Assembly (NCBI GenBank): GCA_020845895.1 | Contig: JADLEX010000113.1 | Coordinates: 1 to 35,580 of the forward strand | Origin: Deltaproteobacteria bacterium | GTDB lineage: Bacteria; Lernaellota; Lernaellaia; JACKCT01 | DNA: 35,580 nt | Direction: 5' to 3' | In this document: positions 28,592 through 35,580 of the stretch, in pieces | Numbering within the stretch: the stretch's first letter is position 1 | How the letters are laid out: every line of letters begins with the position of its first letter | Program-made: the position numbers and the translations under genes | Notes under the pieces: generated by a model | Told to the model about the DNA's origin: nothing | The model's input: only the letters and a program-made list of their open reading frames with translations | Database searches by the model: none

Positions 28592-29377
28592 GTGCGCTGC
28601 CCGGCCTGCGATTCCCCCGAGATCCGCGAGCTGCCCGAGCCGTTTGGGCCGCGCGAAGCGCCCGTACCCTATGCGCGGTGCTTGGCGTGCGCGAGCCTGT
28701 TCGCGGTCGGCGCCCTAGCCGCGCATGCGCTCGGGGCGCACGACTGGACGCGCGTTCCGCGCCCCGCGCCCCATTCACGACAAGCTTGGCGCATCGCGCG
28801 AATGCTGCGCGGCGTGGGCGACGTGGCGCTCGTCGGCCGGGCCGATGCCGCGCTGATGGCGGCGCTCGCGAAGCGGGGCCTGCGCGTGTCCGCCTGCGAT
28901 CCGAACGGCGACATCGCGCTGCCGCTCTCCAAGTCGGGCCTTTCCGTTTTCGTCGGGACTCCCGGTGCGGGCGCGCTCGCCGGTGAGTTCGATCTGGCGA
29001 TCGTCGAGGGGCTCGTCGAATACGCGGCGCACCCGGTCGAGGAACTCGCCGCCATTCGCCGCGCGCTGCGGCCGGGTGGGCGCGCGCGCATCGAGACGCC
29101 GCAGGCCGACGGCCTCGCGCTCCAGCAGCATGGCGCGGACTTTTTTCTTTTTGCGCCGCCCGCCGCGCGGCTGCTGCCGAGCTTCGATGGTCTCGCGAAA
29201 TTGTGCGCCCGGGCGGGATTCGAGTTCGTCACGCGCTCCGATGCCCCGCCGCGCTCGGGAAGTTGGCACTTTCGCACGCAGACCTACTCGCGATCTTGGG
29301 TGCGGGTGCTGGAGCGCGCGATCGACCCGCTCTATCGCGACCGCTCGGTGCTCGTCGTCACCGCTTCCGTGCGCTGA
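28592..29377 (+). CDS. Zinc-ribbon, methyltransferase-like protein (SAM loop degraded)
   Basis: The GTG at 28592 is chosen because GGGAGG lies 5 bases upstream and the product (261 residues) then begins with a zinc ribbon (C3, C6, C30, C33). The rest has the layout of class I methyltransferases of the Methyltransf_23 type often attached to such ribbons: 'VALVGRADAALMAALAKRG', 'VSACDPN', 'FDLAIVEGLVEYAAHPVEEL', 'RRALRPGGRARIETPQ'. The first motif lacks the GxGxG SAM-binding loop, so activity is doubtful. The late 'SWHFRTQTYS' fits the same group. It is divergent from the zinc finger/prepilin pair. Substrate unknown. Confidence 0.7.
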   Translation: MRCPACDSPEIRELPEPFGPREAPVPYARCLACASLFAVGALAAHALGAHDWTRVPRPAPHSRQAWRIARMLRGVGDVALVGRADAALMAALAKRGLRVSACDPNGDIALPLSKSGLSVFVGTPGAGALAGEFDLAIVEGLVEYAAHPVEELAAIRRALRPGGRARIETPQADGLALQQHGADFFLFAPPAARLLPSFDGLAKLCARAGFEFVTRSDAPPRSGSWHFRTQTYSRSWVRVLERAIDPLYRDRSVLVVTASVR

Positions 29378-29410
29378 AACGCCGCCGCTTTCGCTCGGCC
29401 GAAAACGGGA

Positions 29411-29458
29411 AAAGCGGGGTCGCCCCCGCTTTCCCACACGCTCCGACCGGGGCCGGAG
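29411..29458 (+). terminator. GC-rich hairpins after the methyltransferase-like gene
   Basis: AAAGCGGGG (29411-29419) and CCCCGCTTT (29424-29432) form a perfect 9-base stem with a 4-base loop. A second stem, CTCCG with CGGAG, spans 29441-29458. The first could terminate the gene ending at 29377, with its own TTT arm as a minimal T-run, or be a dispersed repeat. Confidence 0.45.
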
Positions 29459-29546
29459 TGCTCGCCTGTTGACGGCATTTCTATCACAACGCGTAGATGC
29501 ATTCCATTGATCGCGTTCGCGGACGTTGCGTCGAACCCGACCGGGT

Positions 29547-29610
29547 CATGTGGCACAGGCGCCCTCGCCTGTGCCCGTTGCCCGCACAGCCGGGGCGGCT
29601 GTGCCACATG
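29547..29610. repeat. Nested palindromic (REP-like) element
   Basis: Outer arms CATGTGGCACAG (29547-29558) and CTGTGCCACATG (29599-29610) are a perfect 12-base inverted repeat. Inside lie two more perfect hairpins: GGCACAGGCG with CGCCTGTGCC around loop CCCT (29552-29575), and GCACAGCC with GGCTGTGC around loop GGGGC (29584-29604). The DNA or RNA could fold as one long stem or as two hairpins. It sits in a 270-base gene-free stretch, and looks like a dispersed intergenic repeat rather than a terminator. Confidence 0.75.
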
Positions 29611-29650
29611 CCGCTTTTCGGAACTCCGACGACATGAATGGGTATCACGT

Positions 29651-30430
29651 TCAATCGTGGAAGACGAACTCGCGCCGCCCTGAGCGCGTCCCACGCTCGC
29701 GCGTTCCCAGCGCGTGAATCGTGGTGAAGGTGTAGCCTTCGGAATCCACCGAGCCGAAGATGAACGTCACCCCGCCGTCGGCCGCGAGATTCGGGTCGTA
29801 CACCAGCAGCGGCGCGAGCGAATCCGCATAACCCGCGCGAGCGTTTGCGCCGGATTTGCGGCGTTCCTCGCTTACGACCTCGAGCTTCGCGCGCAGCCGC
29901 GCCTCGTCGTCATCGTCGTAGAACGCGTCCGGCAGCGGGCGCGGCACCAGCATCAGGTAGAGCAGGAGGATCACGACGTTCGCCAACGCGCCGCCCGCCG
30001 CCCGGCGACGACCCGTCAGATGCCCGCGCCGCCGCTCGATGTCGACAAACGCCGCGAGCGAAAACGCGAGCCCGACAAGGGCGATCGCCGGATGCACCAC
30101 CGCGGCGACGAGCGCCAGCAGCGCGCCGATCGTCGCGAGCACGCTGATCTCGGTGGGTGGAGCCAGCGCGCGCGGCGCGAAGGGCGGCACCAGTGCGACC
30201 GCGCCGCACTCGGGGCAGGCGGCTTCGTCTCCGGGCTCGAACGCGCTGACGTCGAGCTTTGATCCGCAACCCGCGCACGCGACGAGCCGCACGGCGGGCG
30301 CGCCGCGCGCCGACACAACCTCGACGCGAAACGCGCTTTGGCATGCAGGACATACGGCCCGCTCGCCGATCGCGAACGCGCCGGTGTCGATTTCGCTGGC
30401 GCAATTCGGGCATGGGCCGATGCGTTCCAC
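29651..30430 (-). CDS. Double zinc-ribbon membrane protein with C-terminal ectodomain
   Basis: This 259-residue product (GTG start at 30430, GGGAG upstream) begins with two zinc ribbons of identical spacing, C-x2-C-x16-C-x2-C: C7, C10, C27, C30 and C52, C55, C72, C75. They share a 'D..AF..G..A.CP.C' pattern, like MJ0042-type fingers, so one is probably a duplicate of the other. Hydrophobic segments follow at about 93-112 and 113-128, and another ('LANVVILLLYLMLV') near 148-162. The last 90 residues form a soluble domain ending 'VTFIFGSVDSEGYTFTTIHA', which resembles the C-terminal part of some prepilin-like proteins. Function unknown. It lies 12 bases downstream of the crotonase gene, probably in one transcript. 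Confidence 0.68.
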   Translation of the reverse strand: MERIGPCPNCASEIDTGAFAIGERAVCPACQSAFRVEVVSARGAPAVRLVACAGCGSKLDVSAFEPGDEAACPECGAVALVPPFAPRALAPPTEISVLATIGALLALVAAVVHPAIALVGLAFSLAAFVDIERRRGHLTGRRRAAGGALANVVILLLYLMLVPRPLPDAFYDDDDEARLRAKLEVVSEERRKSGANARAGYADSLAPLLVYDPNLAADGGVTFIFGSVDSEGYTFTTIHALGTRERGTRSGRREFVFHD

Positions 30431-30442
30431 GCCCGCGCTCCC

Positions 30443-31234
30443 TCACGCCTTCCAGTTCGGCGGGCGCTTTTCCAGAAACGCGGTCATGCCTTCCACCGCT
30501 TCGTTCGTCGCACGCAGATCGGCGAGGCGCGCGGCGAGGCGGTCGAATGTCGCCCCCTCGATGGGCGGATCGGCTTCCTCGGCCACGAGATCCTTGGCCA
30601 TCGCCTGCGCGATCGGTCCGCCGTCGAGCAGGTGCGCGACGAGCGCCGCCGCCGCCGCCTCGAGTTCCTCGGGCGCAACGCATTCGTGAATCAGGCCGAT
30701 CGATTCCGCCCTCGGTGCGGGAATGCGCTCGCCGGTCAGGTAATAGCGCCGCGCGCGGCGGGGGCCGATCGCCGAGACGATGTAAGGGCTGATGACGACG
30801 GGCAGCATGCCCATCTTGACGCCCGAGATCGCGAATACGGCATTCGACGACGCCACGGCAATGTCGCAGCACACGACGAGGCTCGCCCCGCCGCCCAGCG
30901 CCGCGCCGTGCACGACGGCGAGCGTGGGATGCGGGAAAAATTTCAGTTTGCGCATCATCTCGCCCACGGCGCGCGCGTCGCGGTCGTTGGCGTCTTCGCC
31001 CGCCATCGCCAGGTGCGCCATCCAGTTCAGATCGCCGCCCGCGCAAAAATGCTTGCCCGCGCCGCGCAGCGCCAGCATGCGGCACGCGCCGGGGCGCGCG
31101 AGTTCGTCTAGCCGTGCGTCGATGGCCGCGACGAGCTCGCCGTTGAACGCGTTGCCGACCTCGGGGCGGTTGAGGGTCATCGTGGCGACGCCGCGCGCGT
31201 CGGTCTCGCAGCGCAAAATCATGGAATCGGTCAT
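30443..31234 (-). CDS. Enoyl-CoA hydratase/isomerase family protein, methylglutaconyl-CoA hydratase-like
   Basis: A crotonase-fold enzyme of 263 residues. It has 'LNRPEVGNAFNGELVAAI', the oxyanion-hole segment 'KHFCAGGDLNWM', the second oxyanion motif 'VHGAALGGGASLVVCCDIAVA', 'ISGVKMGMLPVVISPYIVSAIG' in part, 'RRYYLTGERI' and the ending 'FLEKRPPNWKA'. The 'AGxDLNWM', 'VISPYIV' and terminal 'RPPNW' match methylglutaconyl-CoA hydratases of leucine breakdown (LiuC) more than general fatty acid hydratases. ATG 31234 is preferred because GGGG is 6 bases upstream of it and directly adjacent to the other ATG at 31240. No other leucine pathway genes are in view, so the substrate is inferred. Confidence 0.83.
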   Translation of the reverse strand: MTDSMILRCETDARGVATMTLNRPEVGNAFNGELVAAIDARLDELARPGACRMLALRGAGKHFCAGGDLNWMAHLAMAGEDANDRDARAVGEMMRKLKFFPHPTLAVVHGAALGGGASLVVCCDIAVASSNAVFAISGVKMGMLPVVISPYIVSAIGPRRARRYYLTGERIPAPRAESIGLIHECVAPEELEAAAAALVAHLLDGGPIAQAMAKDLVAEEADPPIEGATFDRLAARLADLRATNEAVEGMTAFLEKRPPNWKA

Positions 31235-31308
31235 GCCCATCCCCGTGAAAAATCGGCCAAACTGTGGCACAGGGTGACGGGCGGCGCAACGAAAAACGCG
31301 CCCGCGCC

Positions 31309-31337
31309 TTGGTTCGACGGCGCGCCGTGCGTATATG
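31309..31337 (+). promoter_or_regulatory. Possible promoter of the metal permease gene
   Basis: TTGGTT (31309-31314) and TATATG (31332-31337) are separated by 17 bases and lie 20 bases before the permease ATG. Both boxes match the sigma-70 consensus only partly, so this is tentative. No clear metal-regulator palindrome is seen around it. Confidence 0.3.
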
Positions 31338-31357
31338 GATGCCGAATCGGAGTGGCG

Positions 31358-32620
31358 ATGGAATTCCTCGCGAACTATCTGAACTCGGTCTGGTCGATCC
31401 TGCTCGACCTTTCCGGGCCGTTGCTGCTCGGCCTGTTCATCGCCGGGCTCGTCCACGAATTTTTGCCCAAGTCGTTCATCCGCCGCCGGCTCGCGGGCAA
31501 CACCTGGCGCTCGGTGACCGAGGCGGCGCTGGTGGGCGTGCCGATGCCGCTGTGCTCGTGCGGCGTGGTGCCGACGGCGATCGGCCTACGCAACGACGGC
31601 GCGTCGAAAGGCGCGGCGACGAGCTTCCTCATCAGCACGCCGCAGACCGGCGTCGATTCCATTCTCGTCTCGGCCACGTTCCTGGGCTGGCCCTTCGCCG
31701 TGTTCAAGCTGTTTTCGGCCTTTGTCACGGGCCTTGTCGGCGGGCTCGCGGTCAACTGGACCACGCCCGCCGCCGAGCGCGAGGCTCGCGACGACATTGT
31801 CGAGGCCAAAGACGCCGCGCCGCGCCACAAGGGCTGGCGGCGCATCACCGGCGCGATGCACTACGCCGCGTTCGACCTGTTCGCCATGATCGATCTGTGG
31901 CTCGCGGTCGGCATCCTCGCCGCCGCGTTCATCTCCGTGCTCGTGCCGCCCGGCTACCTGCAGGGCATCCAATGGACGCAGGGCATCGGCGGCATGCTGC
32001 TCACGCTGGCCATCGCCATGCCGCTCTACGTGTGCACCACCAGCTCGGTTCCCATCGCCGCGTCACTGATCGCGGCGGGCATGCCCACCGGCACGGCGCT
32101 CGTGTTTCTCATGGCGGGCCCGGCGACGAACATCGCCACGATGGGGCTGGTGTACCGGGCTCTGGGCGCGCGGGTGCTGGCGATCTATCTGTCGACCATC
32201 GCCGTTTTCAGCATCGCGTTCGGCCTGATCTTCGACCGGGTGATCGCGCCTGTCGCGGTCGGCGAACATGCCCACCACGTGCATCACCCGGGCGGTTCGA
32301 ATTGGATCGCCGTCGTCTCCACGGCCCTCGTGCTCGGCCTGCTCGCGTTCTTTCTCTCTCGCCGCATCGTCCATCGCGTTCGGGCGATGCGTCCGGCGAC
32401 CGTGCCCGAGGGCGCGGTCACGCTGACGGTTGAGGGCATGTCGTGCGTGAAGTGCGTGGCCAAGGTGAAGGACGTGTGCGAGGCGAGCCCCGGCGTCACG
32501 AGCGCCGAGGTGAATCTCGCCGCCGGGCGCGTGACCCTTCACGGCGCGGACATCGCGACCGACGCCGTCGCCGCCGCTATCCGCAAAGCGGGGTACAAGA
32601 TCGCGGATCGGCCGGCATAA
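31358..32620 (+). CDS. Metal efflux permease (DUF318/SO_0444-like) fused to a C-terminal HMA domain
   Basis: This 420-residue product has about eight membrane segments with the permease motifs 'MPLCSCGVVPTAIGL' (Cys66 and Cys68 in the membrane), 'STPQTGVDSI' and 'CTTSSVPIAASLI', followed by 'AGPATNIAT'. A His-rich stretch 'GEHAHHVHHPGG' lies before the last membrane segment. The C-terminal 70 residues are a heavy-metal-associated domain with 'GMSCVKC' (Cys363 and Cys366). The layout matches the SO_0444 family of Cu/Zn efflux transporters, so export of soft or transition metals is likely; the exact ion is not determinable. ATG 31358 has CGGAG upstream. It is divergent from the crotonase gene. 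Confidence 0.87.
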   Translation: MEFLANYLNSVWSILLDLSGPLLLGLFIAGLVHEFLPKSFIRRRLAGNTWRSVTEAALVGVPMPLCSCGVVPTAIGLRNDGASKGAATSFLISTPQTGVDSILVSATFLGWPFAVFKLFSAFVTGLVGGLAVNWTTPAAEREARDDIVEAKDAAPRHKGWRRITGAMHYAAFDLFAMIDLWLAVGILAAAFISVLVPPGYLQGIQWTQGIGGMLLTLAIAMPLYVCTTSSVPIAASLIAAGMPTGTALVFLMAGPATNIATMGLVYRALGARVLAIYLSTIAVFSIAFGLIFDRVIAPVAVGEHAHHVHHPGGSNWIAVVSTALVLGLLAFFLSRRIVHRVRAMRPATVPEGAVTLTVEGMSCVKCVAKVKDVCEASPGVTSAEVNLAAGRVTLHGADIATDAVAAAIRKAGYKIADRPA

Positions 32621-32677
32621 ACCACCCGCTTCCTTATGCGCGACGCGCGTGGGCGCATCGGCTATCATGCGCGCGAA

Positions 32678-34684
32678 ATGGCCGCGACAACGCACCGCTA
32701 CAGCGTGATCGTCCGGCGCAAGCGCGTCGATGCGCAGACGCTCGAGGCTCGCGTGCGCGATCTGCACGAACGGCTCGGCGTTGATCCCTACATCACGCGC
32801 GTGGCGCTCTCGGGCGACGGCCTCGCGCAGATCGTGCGCGACGACGATCGGGCGAAGCTCGAACAGGCCGTGCGCGCGCTGCGCGACATGGGGTACGCCG
32901 CGGCGATCGTGGCGTCGCCGCCGCCGAAGCGCGACGTGATCGACGTCAAACGATTCGAGATCTCGTCGGGCGGCATGCGCTTTCACGGGCGGCGCGGATC
33001 GGCCGAGGTGACGGGCGCGACCGCCGTCATCGCGGTGCTGGCGGGGATGGGGGCGGACGTCGTCAACCGGCTCATCAAGCGCGCGGCGCTCACCGGTTCG
33101 GCGGGCGTGCTGTCGGACGCGGAGAAGATGGACCTGCTGCTCGGCGCGTCGCCGATTCTCGATCTCTACGTGATCGCGCCGGGCGCGGCGGCGCTCGGGC
33201 CGCTGCGCATCGAGCCCGGGCGCTACGACCCGCGCTCGTTGGGCGACGTCGCCTCGACATCGTCGCGCGAAAACCTGCAAACGTTGTTGCGCCTCATCGG
33301 CGAGCGCGCCGCGCGGCTCGACATCGAGACTGACTTCGGCCTGTGCCAGCTTCCGCACTGCCGATACGACCCCTCCGTGAACGACCCCGAGGTGCTCGCA
33401 CGAAACCGCGCCCAGCTCGTCCACTACGGCGCGTATCTGGTGGAGCTTTTCCGTCAGGCGGGTCCGCCCGATGCAGCGAAGGCGTCGCCCGTGTCGCCGG
33501 TCGAGGCCGCCGTGGCGGGCGCGCTCGCCGCCGGCGCCGTTGCCCCGCGTGCGATTGCGGATGACGCCGTGGCGCTTGCCGCCGGCGCGGCGTTCATCTC
33601 GGCCGCGCGGGCCGCTTCGGTTTCCGCGCCGGAATCGACCGGCGAGACGACGTTCCTGCCGCCGCCGCCGATCGACCTGAAGCAGTGGTCGTCGCCGTGG
33701 ACCTCGCCCCACAGCCTGTTCATGATCGTCTATTGGTCGGCGATGGTCGCGTGGTTCACGCTCGCGTCCGCGGCGCACGACGTGTCGGTCGGGCCGCTGC
33801 GTCATGTGGGGCTCGACCTCGGTGCGCTGTTTTTCTGCGTGGCGGCGGTGGCGTTTTACGAGTCGTTCCGCGCTCTACGCGTGAAGCGCTGGATCGACCA
33901 CACGCCCACGTCGAAGGCGCGGTCCGTCGCGATGGGCATGGCCGAACTGCGCGGCACGGCGCGCCGCGCGTACAACCTACTCACCCCGCTCACGAGCCAG
34001 GCGTGCGTGCATTACCGGCTGCGCCGCTACGAAAAGGTGGCGACGAGCAAGGGCGAGCGCGAACGCGTCACCGGCGACACCTCATGCGGCCCCGTGCCTT
34101 TTTATCTCGACGACGAGACCGGCACGGTGCTCGTCGATCCCCTCGGCGCGAAAATGAAACCCACGCACACGCAGCACATCGACGGCGAGTACCGCACGCC
34201 CTGGGGCGCGTCGCTCGTCACCGAGGGCAACGTCCGCTACGTCGAGGAGTGGATTCCCGAGGGGGCCTCGCTCACGGTGCTCGGTCAGGCGACGGACATG
34301 GAGCGCCCGGTGGTGGCGCTGCGCGACCGCGTCGCGGCCAAGCTGCGCGCGCTCAAGGGCGACCGGGCGCGGCTGGCGAAATATGCTGCGAACCGCGACG
34401 TGCATATCGACGAGGGCGAGTGGGAAACCGCGCGGCGGGACGCCGAACGCGAGGCCGCGCGCGAGGCCGCGGAGGGCGATCCGCTGGCCGCGCCGGATGA
34501 GACGGCGATCGCCGTGAGAAAGCCCGATCACGGCGCGTTTCCGTTCCTCATCGCGCGTGGCGAGGGCGGGCGAATTTCGACGCGCTACGGCCTCGTCGCG
34601 TTCGCGTGGATGATCGCGTCGATCGTCGCGGCGCTCGTCGGCACGGCGGCGTTGCTCGACTGGATTCGTTTCGGCCCGGCCTGA
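32678..34684 (+). CDS. GIDE-domain membrane protein with long N-terminal region
   Basis: A protein of 668 residues from ATG 32678 (an in-frame ATG at 32636 would add 14; neither has a clear ribosome-binding site). Residues 1-260 are soluble and not recognised; they include 'RYSVIVRRKRVDAQTLEARV' and a Gly/Ala-rich part. Residues 265-330 are low-complexity, Ala-rich. Two membrane segments follow (about 346-366 and 378-397). The GIDE domain covers about 408-560: 'HTPTSKARSVAMGMAELRG', 'LTSQACVHYRLRRYEK', and 'PFYLDDETGTVLVDPLGA'. A charged helix and a last membrane segment (about 636-660) end the protein. GIDE domains occur in mitochondrial MUL1-type proteins and in bacterial membrane proteins next to LemA, as here. 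No RING domain is present. Confidence 0.8.
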   Translation: MAATTHRYSVIVRRKRVDAQTLEARVRDLHERLGVDPYITRVALSGDGLAQIVRDDDRAKLEQAVRALRDMGYAAAIVASPPPKRDVIDVKRFEISSGGMRFHGRRGSAEVTGATAVIAVLAGMGADVVNRLIKRAALTGSAGVLSDAEKMDLLLGASPILDLYVIAPGAAALGPLRIEPGRYDPRSLGDVASTSSRENLQTLLRLIGERAARLDIETDFGLCQLPHCRYDPSVNDPEVLARNRAQLVHYGAYLVELFRQAGPPDAAKASPVSPVEAAVAGALAAGAVAPRAIADDAVALAAGAAFISAARAASVSAPESTGETTFLPPPPIDLKQWSSPWTSPHSLFMIVYWSAMVAWFTLASAAHDVSVGPLRHVGLDLGALFFCVAAVAFYESFRALRVKRWIDHTPTSKARSVAMGMAELRGTARRAYNLLTPLTSQACVHYRLRRYEKVATSKGERERVTGDTSCGPVPFYLDDETGTVLVDPLGAKMKPTHTQHIDGEYRTPWGASLVTEGNVRYVEEWIPEGASLTVLGQATDMERPVVALRDRVAAKLRALKGDRARLAKYAANRDVHIDEGEWETARRDAEREAAREAAEGDPLAAPDETAIAVRKPDHGAFPFLIARGEGGRISTRYGLVAFAWMIASIVAALVGTAALLDWIRFGPA

Positions 34685-34704
34685 CCGGGCGCGGAGGTGC
34701 GCGC

Positions 34705-35271
34705 ATGGCGCTCGTGGGGATCGGGGCCGTGGGACTGCTGGTGCTCTTCGCCGGGGCCGCCGTGTATTTCGTGATCGTCTACAACGGCCTCGTGCGCCTG
34801 CGCAACAACATCGACAAGGCGTGGAGCAACATCGACGTCGTGCTCAAGCAGCGCTTCGACGAACTGCCCCGTCTGGTCGAGGTCTGCAAGGGCTACATCG
34901 CGCACGAGCGCCAGACGTTGGAATCGGTGACTCGCGCGAGGTCCCGCGTCGAGGGGGCGCGCGGCGACCGCGAGATGTTCGGCGCGCAATCGGAGCTTTC
35001 CGGCGCACTGCGCGGCCTGTTCGCGCTGGCCGAAAACTACCCCGACCTGAAAGCGAACGACATGTTCCAGCGGCTGCAAACGCGCATCACGCAGCTCGAG
35101 GACATCATCTCGGACCGACGCGAGTTCTTCAACGAATCGGTGACGATCTACAACACGTCGATCCAGCAGTTCCCCGACGCGATGGTCGCGCGGACCGGCG
35201 GATTCACGGCGCGCACGCTATGGGAGATCGACGCGTCCGAACGCGCGCGGCCTGCGTCTTCGCTCGCGTAG
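34705..35271 (+). CDS. lemA: LemA family protein
   Basis: This 188-residue membrane-anchored protein has an N-terminal membrane segment (about 5-27) and then the LemA helical domain: 'YNGLVRLRNNIDKAWSNIDV', 'LKQRFDELPRLVEVCKGY', 'ENYPDLKANDMFQRLQTRI', 'RREFFNESVTIYNTSIQQFP'. These are the standard LemA motifs. The ATG at 34705 has GGAGG 7 bases upstream and lies 20 bases after the GIDE gene, a pairing seen in many bacteria. Its biochemical role is unsettled in the family. It converges on the cysteine-repeat gene with a 13-base gap. Confidence 0.93.
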   Translation: MALVGIGAVGLLVLFAGAAVYFVIVYNGLVRLRNNIDKAWSNIDVVLKQRFDELPRLVEVCKGYIAHERQTLESVTRARSRVEGARGDREMFGAQSELSGALRGLFALAENYPDLKANDMFQRLQTRITQLEDIISDRREFFNESVTIYNTSIQQFPDAMVARTGGFTARTLWEIDASERARPASSLA

Positions 35272-35284
35272 GTTCGGGGAGAGA

Positions 35285-35580
35285 TCAGCACCCGCAGCAA
35301 ACGCTGGCGTTGTCGTTATACGAGCCGTATTTACCTTCGGGCGTGGGCGTGGCGAGGTCGGCGTCCAGACATTCGCCTTCCTCCTCGTCGCAAATCTGAA
35401 GCGAGCCGCAGGGGCTGCCGGTCGTCGTGCACTGGCCCGTCGATTCGTCGCAGGTCTCGGTGCCCGTGCACCACAGGCCGTCGTCGGCGCACGGCGATCC
35501 GCTCGACACGCACGCGGCCGTTTCCTCGTCGCACGACTCGTTGCCGTCGCAGAACGCGCCGTTGTCGTTGCAGGGATCGC
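35285..35580 (-). CDS. Cysteine-repeat secreted protein, C-terminal part (truncated by window edge)
   Basis: The open frame on the minus strand runs from the window edge to a TGA at 35285, giving about 97 residues with no start in view. It consists of repeats of about 25-30 residues of the form 'PC.D.G.FCDG.ESCD...A.CVSSGSPC', 'DDGLWCTGTETCD...GQC', then 'GSLQICDEEEGEC', each with several spaced cysteines. Such arrays occur in large extracellular proteins of Myxococcota-like bacteria. The protein ends in NDNASVCCGC right after the last repeat, with no membrane helix. The N-terminal part, its signal peptide and function cannot be seen. Confidence 0.7.
   Translation of the reverse strand, partial: DPCNDNGAFCDGNESCDEETAACVSSGSPCADDGLWCTGTETCDESTGQCTTTGSPCGSLQICDEEEGECLDADLATPTPEGKYGSYNDNASVCCGC

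Overview
The window is a GC-rich bacterial chromosome segment. Hand counts of single 60-base lines give about 70 percent GC in murE. It is dominated by a complete division and cell wall (dcw) cluster. The organism is Gram-negative-like: MurE carries the DNPR signature of meso-diaminopimelate-adding enzymes. FtsI ends in a PASTA domain, which gammaproteobacterial FtsI lacks but deltaproteobacterial-grade lineages often have. There are also Asp/Asn-rich lipoprotein linkers and cysteine-repeat secreted proteins of the kind common in Myxococcota-like and related phyla. I infer a deltaproteobacterial-grade organism and cannot name it from sequence alone.

Layout. Positions 1-142 hold a decayed fragment of an IS5-family transposase. 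Positions 388-2921 (minus strand) hold a compact three-gene unit of exported proteins with clearly lower GC: an anchored hypothetical protein, a zinc metalloprotease-like protein and a DUF1566 lipoprotein. After about 650 bases with no gene, a good sigma-70 promoter precedes proS and pyrF (plus strand); pyrF has a one-base frameshift. A 480-base AT-richer spacer with a DnaA-box-like palindrome leads into mraZ-rsmH-ftsL-ftsI-murE-murF-mraY-murD-ftsW-murG-murC-murB-ddl-ftsQ-ftsA-ftsZ (6472-24682). These sixteen genes are mostly overlapping or a few bases apart, and a strong terminator closes the cluster at 24883-24917. It encodes lipid II synthesis from UDP-MurNAc onward (MurC, D, E, F, Ddl, MraY, MurG), septal polymerisation (FtsW, FtsI) and the core divisome (FtsZ, A, Q, L).

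To the right lies a mixed region. recO and rlmB are on the minus strand. A type II secretion-like pseudopilin (plus) converges with a two-gene minus-strand unit: a zinc finger-membrane-ectodomain protein and an atypical prepilin. Then come a zinc-ribbon methyltransferase-like protein, a palindrome-rich spacer, a second zinc ribbon-membrane-ectodomain protein, a methylglutaconyl-CoA hydratase-like crotonase, a metal permease fused to an HMA domain, a GIDE-domain membrane protein paired with LemA, and the C-terminal end of a cysteine-repeat secreted protein that runs off the right edge.

Points most worth a second look: the P-loop Lys-to-Gln change in MurE, the pyrF frameshift, the two zinc finger/membrane/pilin-like ectodomain proteins, the GIDE-LemA pair with a large unexplained N-terminal region, and the low-GC secreted operon. 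No RNA gene, CRISPR array or intact mobile element was found.
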